Assembly: GCF_001189955.1 (NCBI RefSeq)
Contig: NZ_LFLT01000003.1
Span: 170,072 to 234,071, forward strand
DNA length: 64,000 nucleotides
Reading direction: 5' to 3'
Origin: Herbaspirillum chlorophenolicum
GTDB lineage: Bacteria; Pseudomonadota; Gammaproteobacteria; Burkholderiales; Burkholderiaceae_D
The position numbers and the translations under genes were made by a program. Each line of letters opens with the position of its first letter. Position 1 is the first letter of the stretch. A model generated the notes under the pieces. That model was given only the letters and a program-made list of their open reading frames with translations. It had not been told where the DNA came from and did not search any database. Below, one piece after another: positions 28,057 to 36,869 of the stretch.

Positions 28057-29601
28057 ATGGAAACCGAACTGAAACTGCTGCTCGCCCCCGGACACGTCAA
28101 GGCGCTGATCAGGCATCCGCTGCTGGCACGCCATGCATCGGCCGCGCCACGCACCAAGGACCAGACCGGCGTGTACTTCGATACTCCCGGCAACGACTTG
28201 CGCCGCAATGATGCCGGCCTGCGCGTACGGCGCACCGGCGACGAATACATCCAGACCCTGAAAGCCGGCGGCGGCGTGCAGGGCGGCCTGCACCAGCGCA
28301 ACGAATGGGAGTCGCAGGTAGCGGGCGAACAGCCTGACCTCGCGGCCCTGCGCGAGATGGTGCCGGCCAACGCCAAATGGGCAAGGAAGGTCTTGACGCC
28401 CGGCGTGGCCGAACGGATCCGCCCCATCTTCGCCACCCGGATCAAACGCATGCTGTGGGACCTGGCCCTGCCCGATGGCGTCGAAGTGGAGTTCGTGCTC
28501 GACCGTGGCACGGTCGAACATGGCGACCTGAAGACCGACGTGTGCGAGATCGAACTCGAACTCAAGGCCGGCAACCCGCTGGCGCTGTTCGATTTCGCGC
28601 TGGCGCTGATGCAAGACATTCCGCTGCGCATCGGCATCCAGAGCAAGGCCCAGCGCGGCTACACGCTGTACCACCGGGCCGCTGGCAGCGCGCCCGCCAG
28701 CAGCGCCGCCAGGGCGGCCGCGCTGGCGCTGTCGAAGAAGATGAGCGTGGAACAAGCCTTCATCGCCATCGTCGGCAACTGCGTGGAACAGATCCAGGCC
28801 AACGACATCGCCGATGGCGATGCCCAGGATGTGGAACGCCTGCACCAGATGCGGGTAGGCCTGCGCCGCCTGCGTTCGGCCTTCACGCTGTTTCGCGAAG
28901 TGATCGCGCTGCCGGATGGACTGGCGGACGAATTCGAATGGTTGTCCACGCACATTGGCGCCGCACGCGATTGGGATGTGCTGGCCGGCGCCACCCTGGC
29001 ATCGGTGCCGTCCGGACAGGCCGATGCAACCAGCCTGGATGTGGTTCGGGACGCGGCGTACAGGCAGGCGCGGACCATGCACAAGGCCGCGGTACAGGTT
29101 GTGGCATCGCCCCGCTACACGGCACTGGCACTGCATTTGAGCCGCTGGATGCTGGCCGCGCAATGGCGCGAAACGATGACCGTGGAACAACTGGCGGCGC
29201 TGGCACAGCCGCTCTCCCGCTTCGCGCGGGAGATGCTGCGCCATGATGAGAAGCGCATGAAAAAGCGCGGCAGCAAGATGGAAGACGATCCCCGCTCGCG
29301 CCACCGTGCCCGCATCGCTGCCAAGAAGATGCGCTACGACACCGAATTCTTCCAGGCACTGTACCGCGAAAAGAACAGCAAGCCCTACCTCAAGGCGCTA
29401 TCGCGCCTGCAAGACCAACTCGGCCTGCTCAACGACATCACGGTCGCCAACAACCTGCTGGACGAACTGCAGGCCAAGCACCCGGCGCTGGCTTCCGGCA
29501 TCGGCTATGCGCGCGGCTTCCTGGCCGCGCAAGTGGGCGACGGCGAAGAAAAGATTCGCCGGTTATGGAAGAAATGGAAAGCGCAGCAGCTGCCGCAATA
29601 A
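28057..29601 (+). CDS. CYTH-CHAD domain protein, probable inorganic triphosphatase
   Basis: 514 aa. The N-terminal CYTH domain (1-200) starts with the metal-binding ExExK signature (METELK) and contains YFDTPGNDL and LRVRRTGDEYIQTLK. The C-terminal CHAD domain (about 225-510) is helical and His/Arg-rich (RLHQMRVGLRRLRSAFTLF, RHRARIAAKKMRYDTEFF). CYTH members hydrolyse triphosphate and CHAD binds polyphosphate. Length and order match the E. coli YgiF type. No signal peptide. Confidence 0.9.
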   Translation: METELKLLLAPGHVKALIRHPLLARHASAAPRTKDQTGVYFDTPGNDLRRNDAGLRVRRTGDEYIQTLKAGGGVQGGLHQRNEWESQVAGEQPDLAALREMVPANAKWARKVLTPGVAERIRPIFATRIKRMLWDLALPDGVEVEFVLDRGTVEHGDLKTDVCEIELELKAGNPLALFDFALALMQDIPLRIGIQSKAQRGYTLYHRAAGSAPASSAARAAALALSKKMSVEQAFIAIVGNCVEQIQANDIADGDAQDVERLHQMRVGLRRLRSAFTLFREVIALPDGLADEFEWLSTHIGAARDWDVLAGATLASVPSGQADATSLDVVRDAAYRQARTMHKAAVQVVASPRYTALALHLSRWMLAAQWRETMTVEQLAALAQPLSRFAREMLRHDEKRMKKRGSKMEDDPRSRHRARIAAKKMRYDTEFFQALYREKNSKPYLKALSRLQDQLGLLNDITVANNLLDELQAKHPALASGIGYARGFLAAQVGDGEEKIRRLWKKWKAQQLPQ

Positions 29602-29627
29602 CCAACCGTGAATGGCAAGGGCAGCTG

Positions 29628-30497
29628 TCAGAACAAGCTGCTGTCAACCGCATCGAGTTCCAGTTTCAACAGGCGCGCAGTCTTCATCAGCGCCGGCGCC
29701 AGCTCATCGCGGATCATCAGCCGATCGGGCAAGGGCCCCACTGCGCTGCAGTTCAGCCCCATCATCATGGGCGGATCGCCCAGCGCCAGCGGCACGCTGA
29801 TGGCGAAGGTGTCGCGCTGGTATTCGCCGGCCGCCAGGCAATAGCCGTGGGTGTCGAGATCACCGAAGGCACGCTCCATCTTCGCCACCACCTGCGGACC
29901 GTGTTCGCCGCTTTTCTTCCAGATCGAAAACAGCAAACGCTGGCGCTGCTCCGGCGGCTGCGACCACACATAGGCGCGGCCGATGGAACTGAGCGCCATC
30001 GGCACCGTCCGCCCCACGCCCAAGCGCAGGGTGGCGATCTTGCTGCTGTTGCAGTACTGGATGTAGACCATGTCGAGCTGGTCGGCCACGGCCAATCCGA
30101 CCGACATGTCATAGCGGTCGGCGAAATCCTGCATGATGGGTCGCGCGATCTCGGGCACCGGGCTGTTGGCGAGATATTTATGGCCCAGCCGCAGGCCGCG
30201 CACGCCAATCTGCACGCGCACGCCGTCCGGAGCGCGGTCGAGGTAGCCCAGCGCCACCAGGGTCGCAGTCAGGCGCGACACCGACGCTTTCGAATAGCCG
30301 GTACGGCGTACCAGTTCGGCATGTGTGAGCGGCTTGGCGCTGCCATGGAATACCTTAAGCAGCTTGAGTGCGCGCTCCAGCGTATGGGTGCCGGCCGATG
30401 CTTCCGTTCCGGCCGCGGCATCGTCATGCACCACATCGGGCAAGGCGGCGTCTTCGGCGCGCCCATTGTGCCGCTTCGATAGATCAAGCCTGCGCAC
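29628..30497 (-). CDS. IclR-family regulator (second of tandem pair)
   Basis: 289-aa regulator. Winged HTH about 40-100 (TLERALKLLKVF, THAELVRRTGYSKASVSRLTATLVALGYL); IclR effector domain about 115-285 (DMVYIQYCNSSK, VPMALSSIGRAYV). The start is a GTG at 30497 inside the upstream IclR gene, with GGAGG (minus strand, 30504-30508) six bases before it; the 14-base overlap indicates translational coupling. Likely co-controls the CoA-linked operon that begins divergently at 32079. Confidence 0.88.
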   Translation of the reverse strand: MRRLDLSKRHNGRAEDAALPDVVHDDAAAGTEASAGTHTLERALKLLKVFHGSAKPLTHAELVRRTGYSKASVSRLTATLVALGYLDRAPDGVRVQIGVRGLRLGHKYLANSPVPEIARPIMQDFADRYDMSVGLAVADQLDMVYIQYCNSSKIATLRLGVGRTVPMALSSIGRAYVWSQPPEQRQRLLFSIWKKSGEHGPQVVAKMERAFGDLDTHGYCLAAGEYQRDTFAISVPLALGDPPMMMGLNCSAVGPLPDRLMIRDELAPALMKTARLLKLELDAVDSSLF

Positions 30498-31371
30498 GCT
30501 GCGCCTCCATTTCCTGCAACTTCCGCCGCATCGCCAGCAATTGCGGGCCGGCCTTCTGTTCCACCCGCGCCTTGGTCAGCGTGCGCGACTGCCCGGCGCA
30601 CAGAAGCACCATCGGCAAGCGGTCGGCCAGTTTCAGCGGCGTGGCCACCACGGTGATGTCCGGCCCCCAGTCGCCGGTAGAGACGCAATACGATTTTTCG
30701 CCGATCTGGGTTTCGGCATCGGTCAGCTTCTGGCGCACCGCCATCCACTCGTCGCGCTTGTGGTAGGGCCGCATGTGGTCCAGCAGGTAGCCGCGCTCGT
30801 TCTCGTGCAGGCAAGCCAGCAATGCCCACCCGACCGGCGACGACGCCATCGGCATATGTTCGCCCACGCCCAGGCCGACGGTGGCGGTATTGGATGCGCT
30901 ATGGCAGTTTTCAAAGAAGATCATGTCCAGGCCGTCGCGGCCGGCCAGCGCGACGAACACGCCGTTGTCGTCGGCCAGTTTCTGCATCAGCGGGCGCGCC
31001 TGCAGCACCACGTCGGTATCGACCATGGCGGCGAAACCGAGCGTGAGCACCGATACCGCCAGCCGGTATTTGCGGCGCTGCTCGCTGTAGGTCAGGTAGC
31101 CCAGCGCGGTGAGGGTCTGTGCCAGGCGCGAGACGGTGGCCTTGGGCAAACCGGTGCGCAGCGCAATGTCCTGGTTGGCCAGCCAGTCGGCCTCGCCGAG
31201 AAAGGCATCGAGCACGGCAAAGCCGCGTTCGATCGGCTTGATGGTGCCTTGTGCCGACGCATCGGCCCGCACCGGGGTATTGCCGTCGCGGTATTCAGGG
31301 GGATTGGGCGCACGCAGCACGATGCGCACATCCTTGACGCGCCGCGCCGGCTTGCGCACGGCCGTCTTCAT
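30484..31371 (-). CDS. IclR-family regulator (first of tandem pair)
   Basis: 295-aa regulator. A basic N-terminal tail of about 45 residues is followed by the HTH (PIERGFAVLDAFL, NQDIALRTGLPKATVSRLAQTLTALGYLTY) and the ligand-binding domain (GLDMIFFENCHSAS, MPMASSPVGWALL). AAGGG lies six bases before the ATG. It is the first gene transcribed leftward from the 707-base region that also serves the CoA operon, and is the prime candidate for its regulator. Confidence 0.9.
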   Translation of the reverse strand: MKTAVRKPARRVKDVRIVLRAPNPPEYRDGNTPVRADASAQGTIKPIERGFAVLDAFLGEADWLANQDIALRTGLPKATVSRLAQTLTALGYLTYSEQRRKYRLAVSVLTLGFAAMVDTDVVLQARPLMQKLADDNGVFVALAGRDGLDMIFFENCHSASNTATVGLGVGEHMPMASSPVGWALLACLHENERGYLLDHMRPYHKRDEWMAVRQKLTDAETQIGEKSYCVSTGDWGPDITVVATPLKLADRLPMVLLCAGQSRTLTKARVEQKAGPQLLAMRRKLQEMEAQRAQA

Positions 31372-32078
31372 GCGCGCCCTTCATGCCGCAAGCCATGCGG
31401 TGCAAACAAGATGGCGAAATTCATTGAGTCTCCTTGCCGCGCATCTGCGTGTGGATGCGCGTCCGTTTTTTCCGCGCGCTGCCGCACGCGAACCTGCAAG
31501 CGTATTTTTCGCGCTCTGCCGACACCATGCGGCAGCCGCCGCGGCAGGGTCAACCAATGAATATTTTATGTTCCGTACTTTGAAATATTCAATACCGTTT
31601 TGAATGGCGAACACGCCTTGCTGCGCCGCGCCAGTCGTCGTACCAGCAACGGAAAAAGCCGCAACAGGCCCGCATAGCGCCTGCCTTTATTCAATTCACG
31701 CCGTCTCCACCGGTTTATCCCGCAGTGCACGATGCAGCGATGCAATACCCGAACCTGTCACATCATGTTTTGGAAGGGCTAACGATATTTCGTTGTACGG
31801 AACACCGTCAAAACCCTGCTTGACACCCTTTCCCCGCTTCCAGACTATACGCACATCGCAGCACCGGAAGCGTCCATGACGACGCCGCACTACCCGCCGG
31901 CAGAACACCAAGAAACATCGCAAGAGAGACACGTTTTTTCCGCCCGACAGCAGCGCGGAAGAAGCGAAGGCGGCAATCCATGCAGGCGCGCCGCCGCCAC
32001 CAGCCAACCGAAACGAGAATGCGAGAACGCCCGCAGGGCGCAGCCTTGCCCATCGTTTCCGAACAGGGAAAGACAGCC
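31372..32078. promoter_or_regulatory. Divergent control region of IclR genes and CoA operon
   Basis: 707 bases without a supported gene. The motif TGTTCCGTACnnnGAAATAT occurs twice: at 31569-31588 on the + strand and at 31785-31804 on the minus strand. Seventeen of 20 positions are identical, in opposite orientation, with 196 bases between them. This is the arrangement expected for operators of the adjacent IclR regulators. An AT-rich stretch at 31555-31600 probably carries a promoter, but I cannot fix the boxes. Confidence 0.55.
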
Positions 32079-32999
32079 ATGAGCAATACACGCATGTTGG
32101 AAGGCAAGGTAGTCATCGTCACCGGCTCGGGCGGCGGCATCGGGCGCGAGATCGCGCTGGCGATGGCGCGTCAGGGCGCCGCCGTGGTGGTCAACGACAT
32201 CGGCGCTTCGCTCACCGGCGAGGGCGCCAGTACCGGCCCCGCGCAACAGGTCGCCGATGAGATCAAGGCCGCCGGCGGCCGCGCCGCGCCCAACACCGAC
32301 AGCGTGGCCGATGCCGCCAGCGCCGAACGCATCGTCGAACAGGCAGTGCAAACCTTCGGCCGCATCGATTGCGTCGTCAACAACGCCGGCATCCTGCGCG
32401 ATGCACTGTTCCACAAGATGAGCGGCGACGAATGGGATGCCGTACTCAAGGTGCACCTATACGGCGCCTACAACGTCAGCCGCGCCGCCGCCGTGCATTT
32501 CCGCGAACAGCAATCGGGCAGCCTGGTGCACATGACCTCCACCTCCGGCCTGATCGGCAACCTGGGCCAGGCCAACTATTCGGCCGCCAAGCTGGGCCTG
32601 ACCGCGCTGTCCAAATCGATTGCGCTGGACATGCAGAAATTCAACGTGCGTTCCAACTGCATCGCCCCCTTCGCCTGGAGCCGCATGATCAGCTCGATCC
32701 CGGTCAAGAACGAAGAGCAGCAGGCGCGCGTGGAAAAGATCAAGCAGATGACGCCGGACAAAATCGCGCCGCTGGCGGCCTACCTCGCCAGCGATGCCGC
32801 GGCCGATGTCAACGGCCAGGTCTTCACGGTGCGCAACAACGAGATCTTCCTGATGAGCCAGCCGCGCCCGCTGCGCTCGATCCACCGCGCCGAAGGCTGG
32901 ACGCCGCAGACGGTAGCCGAGCATGCGATCCCGGCGTTGAAGGCCTGCTTCATCCCGCTGGACCGTTCGGCCGACGTGTTCCAGTGGGACCCGGTATAA
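32079..32999 (+). CDS. Short-chain dehydrogenase (3-hydroxyacyl-CoA dehydrogenase-like)
   Basis: 306-aa SDR. Cofactor motif TGSGGGIG at about 14-21, NNAG, and the catalytic Ser-Tyr-Lys in MTSTSGLIGNLGQANYSAAK. It resembles the dehydrogenase domain of multifunctional beta-oxidation enzyme type 2, with the extended VNDIGAS loop and a C-terminal extension after the standard fold. The next gene encodes a matching hydratase, so this pair looks like a split MFE-2. The ATG at 32079 is preferred over 31980 because the similarity starts there and AGGGA lies upstream. First gene of the CoA operon. Confidence 0.88.
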   Translation: MSNTRMLEGKVVIVTGSGGGIGREIALAMARQGAAVVVNDIGASLTGEGASTGPAQQVADEIKAAGGRAAPNTDSVADAASAERIVEQAVQTFGRIDCVVNNAGILRDALFHKMSGDEWDAVLKVHLYGAYNVSRAAAVHFREQQSGSLVHMTSTSGLIGNLGQANYSAAKLGLTALSKSIALDMQKFNVRSNCIAPFAWSRMISSIPVKNEEQQARVEKIKQMTPDKIAPLAAYLASDAAADVNGQVFTVRNNEIFLMSQPRPLRSIHRAEGWTPQTVAEHAIPALKACFIPLDRSADVFQWDPV

Positions 33000-33033
33000 G
33001 CCGCCGTCATTCTCGATCACAAGGACGACGCCC

Positions 33034-33912
33034 ATGGCCATCGACTATCACAAGCTGAAGAACTGGAACTTCCCGGTGCTGCAGCACAGCTACGGCGAAG
33101 ACGACAGCATGCTGTACGCGCTGGGCATCGGCGTCGGCGCCGCAGCGGCGTCGCATGATGGCGAAGGCGCGCTGCGCTTCGTCTATGAGAAAAACCTGCA
33201 GGCCATGCCCAGCATGGCCGTGATACTGGCGCACCCCGGCCTGTGGATGGGCGCGCCGGAAGCCGGCGTCGACCTGCTGAAGGTAGTGCACGGGGAGCAG
33301 CGCCTGCGCCTGCATCGCCCGCTGCCGTCGGCGGGTACGGGCACCGGCGTATCGCGCGTGAAGTCGGTGATCGACAAGGGCCGCGACAAGGGCGCCCTGC
33401 TGATCGTCGAGCGCGAACTGCGCGACCGGTCTGGCGAGTTGCTGGCCACCGTCGAGCAGACCAGCTTTTGCCGCGGCGATGGCGGCTTTGCCGAACAGGG
33501 CCAGCCGAGCGACGAATCGCCGCCCGCCATGCCGGCCGTGCCCCAGCGCGAGCCCGACCTGGTGTGCGAATTGCCGACGCGCCCCGAAAGCGCGCTGGTC
33601 TATCGCCTGTCGGCCGACCGCAATCCGCTGCATGCCGATCCGCAGACCGCGCGCCGCGCCGGCTTTTCTTCACCCATCCTGCATGGGCTGGCCACTTACG
33701 GCGTGGCTTGCCATGCGCTGGTGCGCAGCTGCTGCGGTTACGACGCCAGCCGCTTGCGCGCGCTCGCCACACGTTTTTCAGCGCCGGTCTATCCCGGCGA
33801 AACCATCAGGACCGAGATCTGGCGCGACGGCGCGCAACTGCAGTTCCAGTCGCGCGCGGTCGAACGCAACCAGGTCGTGCTAGCCAACGGCACGGCTGAA
33901 ATCGCCGCCTGA
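33034..33912 (+). CDS. MaoC-type enoyl-CoA hydratase 2-like protein
   Basis: 292-aa double hot-dog protein. The N-terminal half (YALGIGVGA, FVYEKNLQAMPSMAVILAHPG) matches hydratase 2 of MFE-2 proteins. The C-terminal half carries the catalytic YRLSADRNPLHADP motif (Asp-x-Asn-Pro-x-His) and SPILHGLATYGVA. It should hydrate trans-2-enoyl-CoA to the R-3-hydroxyacyl-CoA that the preceding SDR could oxidise. Third-gene spacing is 33 bases. Confidence 0.88.
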   Translation: MAIDYHKLKNWNFPVLQHSYGEDDSMLYALGIGVGAAAASHDGEGALRFVYEKNLQAMPSMAVILAHPGLWMGAPEAGVDLLKVVHGEQRLRLHRPLPSAGTGTGVSRVKSVIDKGRDKGALLIVERELRDRSGELLATVEQTSFCRGDGGFAEQGQPSDESPPAMPAVPQREPDLVCELPTRPESALVYRLSADRNPLHADPQTARRAGFSSPILHGLATYGVACHALVRSCCGYDASRLRALATRFSAPVYPGETIRTEIWRDGAQLQFQSRAVERNQVVLANGTAEIAA

Positions 33913-33945
33913 TCCCCCTACATCGCAAGAACAACGGAGAACGAC

Positions 33946-34725
33946 ATGACCGGCAAGACAGCAGACATCAGATCCGACATCGCCTACAGCACCCCCGACC
34001 GCATCGTGGTGCGCGGCAAGGATCTTCCCAACGAAATTCTCGGCAAGATGAACCTGGGCGATTTCGCCTATCTGCAACTGACCGGCAAGACCGCCACGCC
34101 GGAGCAGTCGCGCATGTTCAACGCGCTGCTGATCACGCTGGTCGAGCACGGCATCACCCCCAGCGCCATCGCCGCCCGCATGACTTACGCCGGCGCGCCC
34201 GAATCGCTGCAGGCGGCGGTGGCCGCGGGCCTGTGCGGGCTGGGCACGGTGTTCGTCGGCACCACCGAAGGTTCGGCAAAGATGCTGTATGAAGCCTTTG
34301 ACGGTGCGGGCGACCATCCCGACCTGCAGGCGCTGGCCGCAAAGACCGTGGCCGACTTCCGCGCCCGCAAGCAGGCCATCCCCGGCCTGGGCCATCCGGT
34401 ACACAAGCCGATCGATCCGCGCACGCCGCGCCTGTTCCAGCTTGCCGAAGAAAATGGCATGGCCGGCAAGTACATCAAGCTGGTGCAGTTGATCCAGGTT
34501 GAAGCCGAACGCGCCACCGGCAAGGTCTTGCCGATCAACGCCACCGGCGCGCTGGGTGCGATCTGCTGCGAGTTCGGCTTCCCCTGGAAGATCGTGCGCG
34601 GCTTCGGCGTGATGGCGCGCGCGATTGGCCTGGTGGGCCACATCCTGGAGGAATCGCAGTCGCCGATGTCCTACCAGTTGTGGCATGAAATCGAAGACCG
34701 CGCCAGCGCTCACTTGCGCGGCTGA
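33946..34725 (+). CDS. Citrate-synthase-like lyase (citryl-CoA lyase type)
   Basis: 259-aa protein of the citrate synthase superfamily in the short form usually annotated as citryl-CoA lyase, about the size of the lyase domain of ATP-citrate lyase. Visible: the His68 region (VEHGITPSAIAARM), LGTVFVGTTEGSAKM, and GHPVHK with His150, equivalent to the oxaloacetate-binding His. The position expected to hold the catalytic Asp (NVD in relatives) reads Asn198-Ala-Thr200, so Thr may replace Asp. It probably makes or breaks a C-C bond next to a CoA thioester. GGAG precedes the ATG. Confidence 0.75.
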   Translation: MTGKTADIRSDIAYSTPDRIVVRGKDLPNEILGKMNLGDFAYLQLTGKTATPEQSRMFNALLITLVEHGITPSAIAARMTYAGAPESLQAAVAAGLCGLGTVFVGTTEGSAKMLYEAFDGAGDHPDLQALAAKTVADFRARKQAIPGLGHPVHKPIDPRTPRLFQLAEENGMAGKYIKLVQLIQVEAERATGKVLPINATGALGAICCEFGFPWKIVRGFGVMARAIGLVGHILEESQSPMSYQLWHEIEDRASAHLRG

Positions 34726-34741
34726 GAACGGAGCCAGGAAT

Positions 34742-35533
34742 ATGGAGCAGCCTCCCGTACTGTGCGAGTTCGCCGATGGCGTGGCGACGATCACGCTGAA
34801 CCGGCCGGACCGGCTCAACAGCGTCAACGATGCGATCCACGATGCCATCGCTGCTTTTCTCGACCGCATCGAGCATGACCCGGCGCTGCGCGTGCTGGTC
34901 ATCACCGGCGCCGGCCGCGCCTTTTGCGCCGGCCAGGACCAGGGCGACCGCAAGCCGCTGCCGCCAGGCCAGAAGCGCGACATGGGCGCGGCGCTGGAAC
35001 GTTATTACAAGCCGCTGATGCTGCGTCTGCGCGCGCTGCCGGCGCCGGTAGTGTGCGCCATGAACGGATTGGCGGTGGGCGTGGGCGCGACATTGGTGCT
35101 GGCCTGCGACATCGTGATCGCCAAACAGTCGGCCTACTTCCTGCAGGGTTTCACCAAATTGGGTTTAATGCCCGATGGCGGCGGCTCGCAGTTCCTGCCG
35201 CAGCGCATCGGCACGGCGCGCGCGATGGCGCTGTGCCTGCTCAACGACAAGCTGGATGCGCAGCAAGCCGCCGACTGGGGCCTGATCTGGCGCTGCGTGC
35301 CGGATGAGGAATTCGACGCCGCCAGCCGTGCACTGGTGGCGCAACTGGCGCAATCGGCCACGCGCGCGCTGGCCCTGACCAAGCAAGCCATTTACGCGGC
35401 CCAGACCAACACCCTGGCGCAGCAACTGGATCTGGAAACGGCATCGCAGCGCCTGCTCGGCGATACCGACGATTACCAGGAAGGCGCGGCCGCATTCCGC
35501 GAAAAGCGCAGTGCCGTATTCAAAGGACGGTAA
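34742..35533 (+). CDS. Crotonase-family enzyme, PaaG-like enoyl-CoA isomerase
   Basis: 263-aa enoyl-CoA hydratase/isomerase. Features: ITLNRPDRLNSVND at the N-terminus, the CoA-binding AFCAGQDQGD, and the oxyanion-hole GLAVGVGATLVLACD. The first glutamate of true hydratases is absent (Ala-Thr instead of Glu), while LGLMPDGGGSQFLPQ holds an Asp as in PaaG-type isomerases. So double-bond isomerisation is likelier than hydration. The ATG at 34742 follows the lyase stop by 16 bases. Confidence 0.85.
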   Translation: MEQPPVLCEFADGVATITLNRPDRLNSVNDAIHDAIAAFLDRIEHDPALRVLVITGAGRAFCAGQDQGDRKPLPPGQKRDMGAALERYYKPLMLRLRALPAPVVCAMNGLAVGVGATLVLACDIVIAKQSAYFLQGFTKLGLMPDGGGSQFLPQRIGTARAMALCLLNDKLDAQQAADWGLIWRCVPDEEFDAASRALVAQLAQSATRALALTKQAIYAAQTNTLAQQLDLETASQRLLGDTDDYQEGAAAFREKRSAVFKGR

Positions 35534-35663
35534 ACCGCAGGCAGCAGCAAAGACAGCAGCAAGTACAACGGCAATTGGCCGGCGCGGCACGCAATCGCCT
35601 GGCCGGGCATGAAGAAAAAGACGGCTGCCGCGGGAACGGCGCCGACCACAAAAGGAGATGAAG

Positions 35664-36794
35664 ATGATCAAGTTCAGCAAGGCAATCCAAGCGGGCGTCC
35701 TGGCCTGCGCACTGGCGGCCTCGGCCGCATCCCATGCCGCCGATGTGACCATCGGCGCACTGTTCCCGATGAGCGGCCCGAACGCCTCTTACGGCGACAT
35801 CTTCGGCTCCGGCGCCAACCTCGCGGCCGAGCACATCAATGCAGACAATCTCCTGGGCGGCAAGCTGGCTATCCAGTACGAAGACAGCCAGGCGCTGCCG
35901 CAGCAGGGCGTGATCGGCATGAACAAACTGGTCAACGTGCAGAAGGTGCCGTACGTGCTGTCGGCGTTCACCGGCGTATCCAAGGCGATCTCCACCATCG
36001 CCAGCCGCACCAAGACGGTGGCAGTCAACGGCGGCGGCGTCGGCCCCGACCTGGCGGAACTGGGTCCCTATTTCTGGAACATCATCCCGCTGGCCAACTA
36101 TGAAGTGCGCGCCATCATTCCGTATCTGGTCAACGAGCGCAAGATGAAGAACTTCGTGCTGGTCTATATCGACGACCCGCTCGGACAAGCCATCCGCAAG
36201 GAAATGGAAAGCGCGCTGCCCGCCGCCGGCGGCAAGCTGGTCGAAGCGCTGTCCGTCCCCGCCACAGCGCAGCAATTCGGCGGCATCGCCGCGCGCGTGC
36301 GTGCGGCCAATCCGGACGTGATCTACATCGCCTCCTACGGGTCGCAGCAGTCGCAGATCGTCAAGCAATTCCGCGATAACGGCATCAAGCAGCAGTTCGC
36401 CAGCTACACGGCCTTCTCGATCCCCGAGATCAATGCCCAGCCTGAGGCTGCCGGTTCGCTCTATACCTCGCAGAACATCGACTGGAATTCGCAGGATCCG
36501 GTGACCAAGCGCTTCGTCGACGACTACAAGAAGAAGTACAACAAGATGCCGACCGCCTACATCGCCAACTACTACAACGCGGTGCGCATGTTCGGCCTGC
36601 TGGCGCAGCAACTGGTCAAGAAGGGCCAGCCGGTCACCGGCGAGAACCTGTTGAAGCAGCGTATCGAAACCAAGACCTTCGACCTGGTCGGCGGCAAGGT
36701 GACCTTCGCCGAGAACGGCACCGTGACCATGCCGATGCAAATCAACGAGATCGACGGCAAGGGCGGCAAGGTGGTCAGCGCCGCGGCCAAGTGA
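35664..36794 (+). CDS. Liv-type ABC transporter substrate-binding protein
   Basis: 376-aa periplasmic binding protein, type I fold. Signal peptide 1-26 (ending ASHAAD), then VTIGALFPMSGPNASYGD. GGGVGPDLAELGPYFWNI and PDVIYIASYGSQQ are typical. AAAGGAG at 35651-35657 overlaps an ATG at 35658, so the ATG at 35664 six bases downstream is the real start. With the four genes downstream it forms a complete LivKHMGF-type importer. Sandwiched between CoA-enzyme genes, its ligand is probably the acid that the operon degrades rather than a branched-chain amino acid. Confidence 0.92.
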   Translation: MIKFSKAIQAGVLACALAASAASHAADVTIGALFPMSGPNASYGDIFGSGANLAAEHINADNLLGGKLAIQYEDSQALPQQGVIGMNKLVNVQKVPYVLSAFTGVSKAISTIASRTKTVAVNGGGVGPDLAELGPYFWNIIPLANYEVRAIIPYLVNERKMKNFVLVYIDDPLGQAIRKEMESALPAAGGKLVEALSVPATAQQFGGIAARVRAANPDVIYIASYGSQQSQIVKQFRDNGIKQQFASYTAFSIPEINAQPEAAGSLYTSQNIDWNSQDPVTKRFVDDYKKKYNKMPTAYIANYYNAVRMFGLLAQQLVKKGQPVTGENLLKQRIETKTFDLVGGKVTFAENGTVTMPMQINEIDGKGGKVVSAAAK

Positions 36795-36825
36795 CCAGGA
36801 CCATTCCGCTTCGGATGCAATGATG

Positions 36826-36854
36826 CCGCCGGCCCCGCACATGCGGGGCGGCGG
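36826..36854 (+). other. Intercistronic stem-loop after binding-protein gene
   Basis: GCCCCGCA/TGCGGGGC (36832-36839, 36842-36849) extended by CCGCC/GGCGG, without a T-run. Such hairpins commonly protect the 3' end of the abundant binding-protein mRNA. Confidence 0.6.
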
Positions 36855-36869
36855 TGCAAGGACAAAGAC

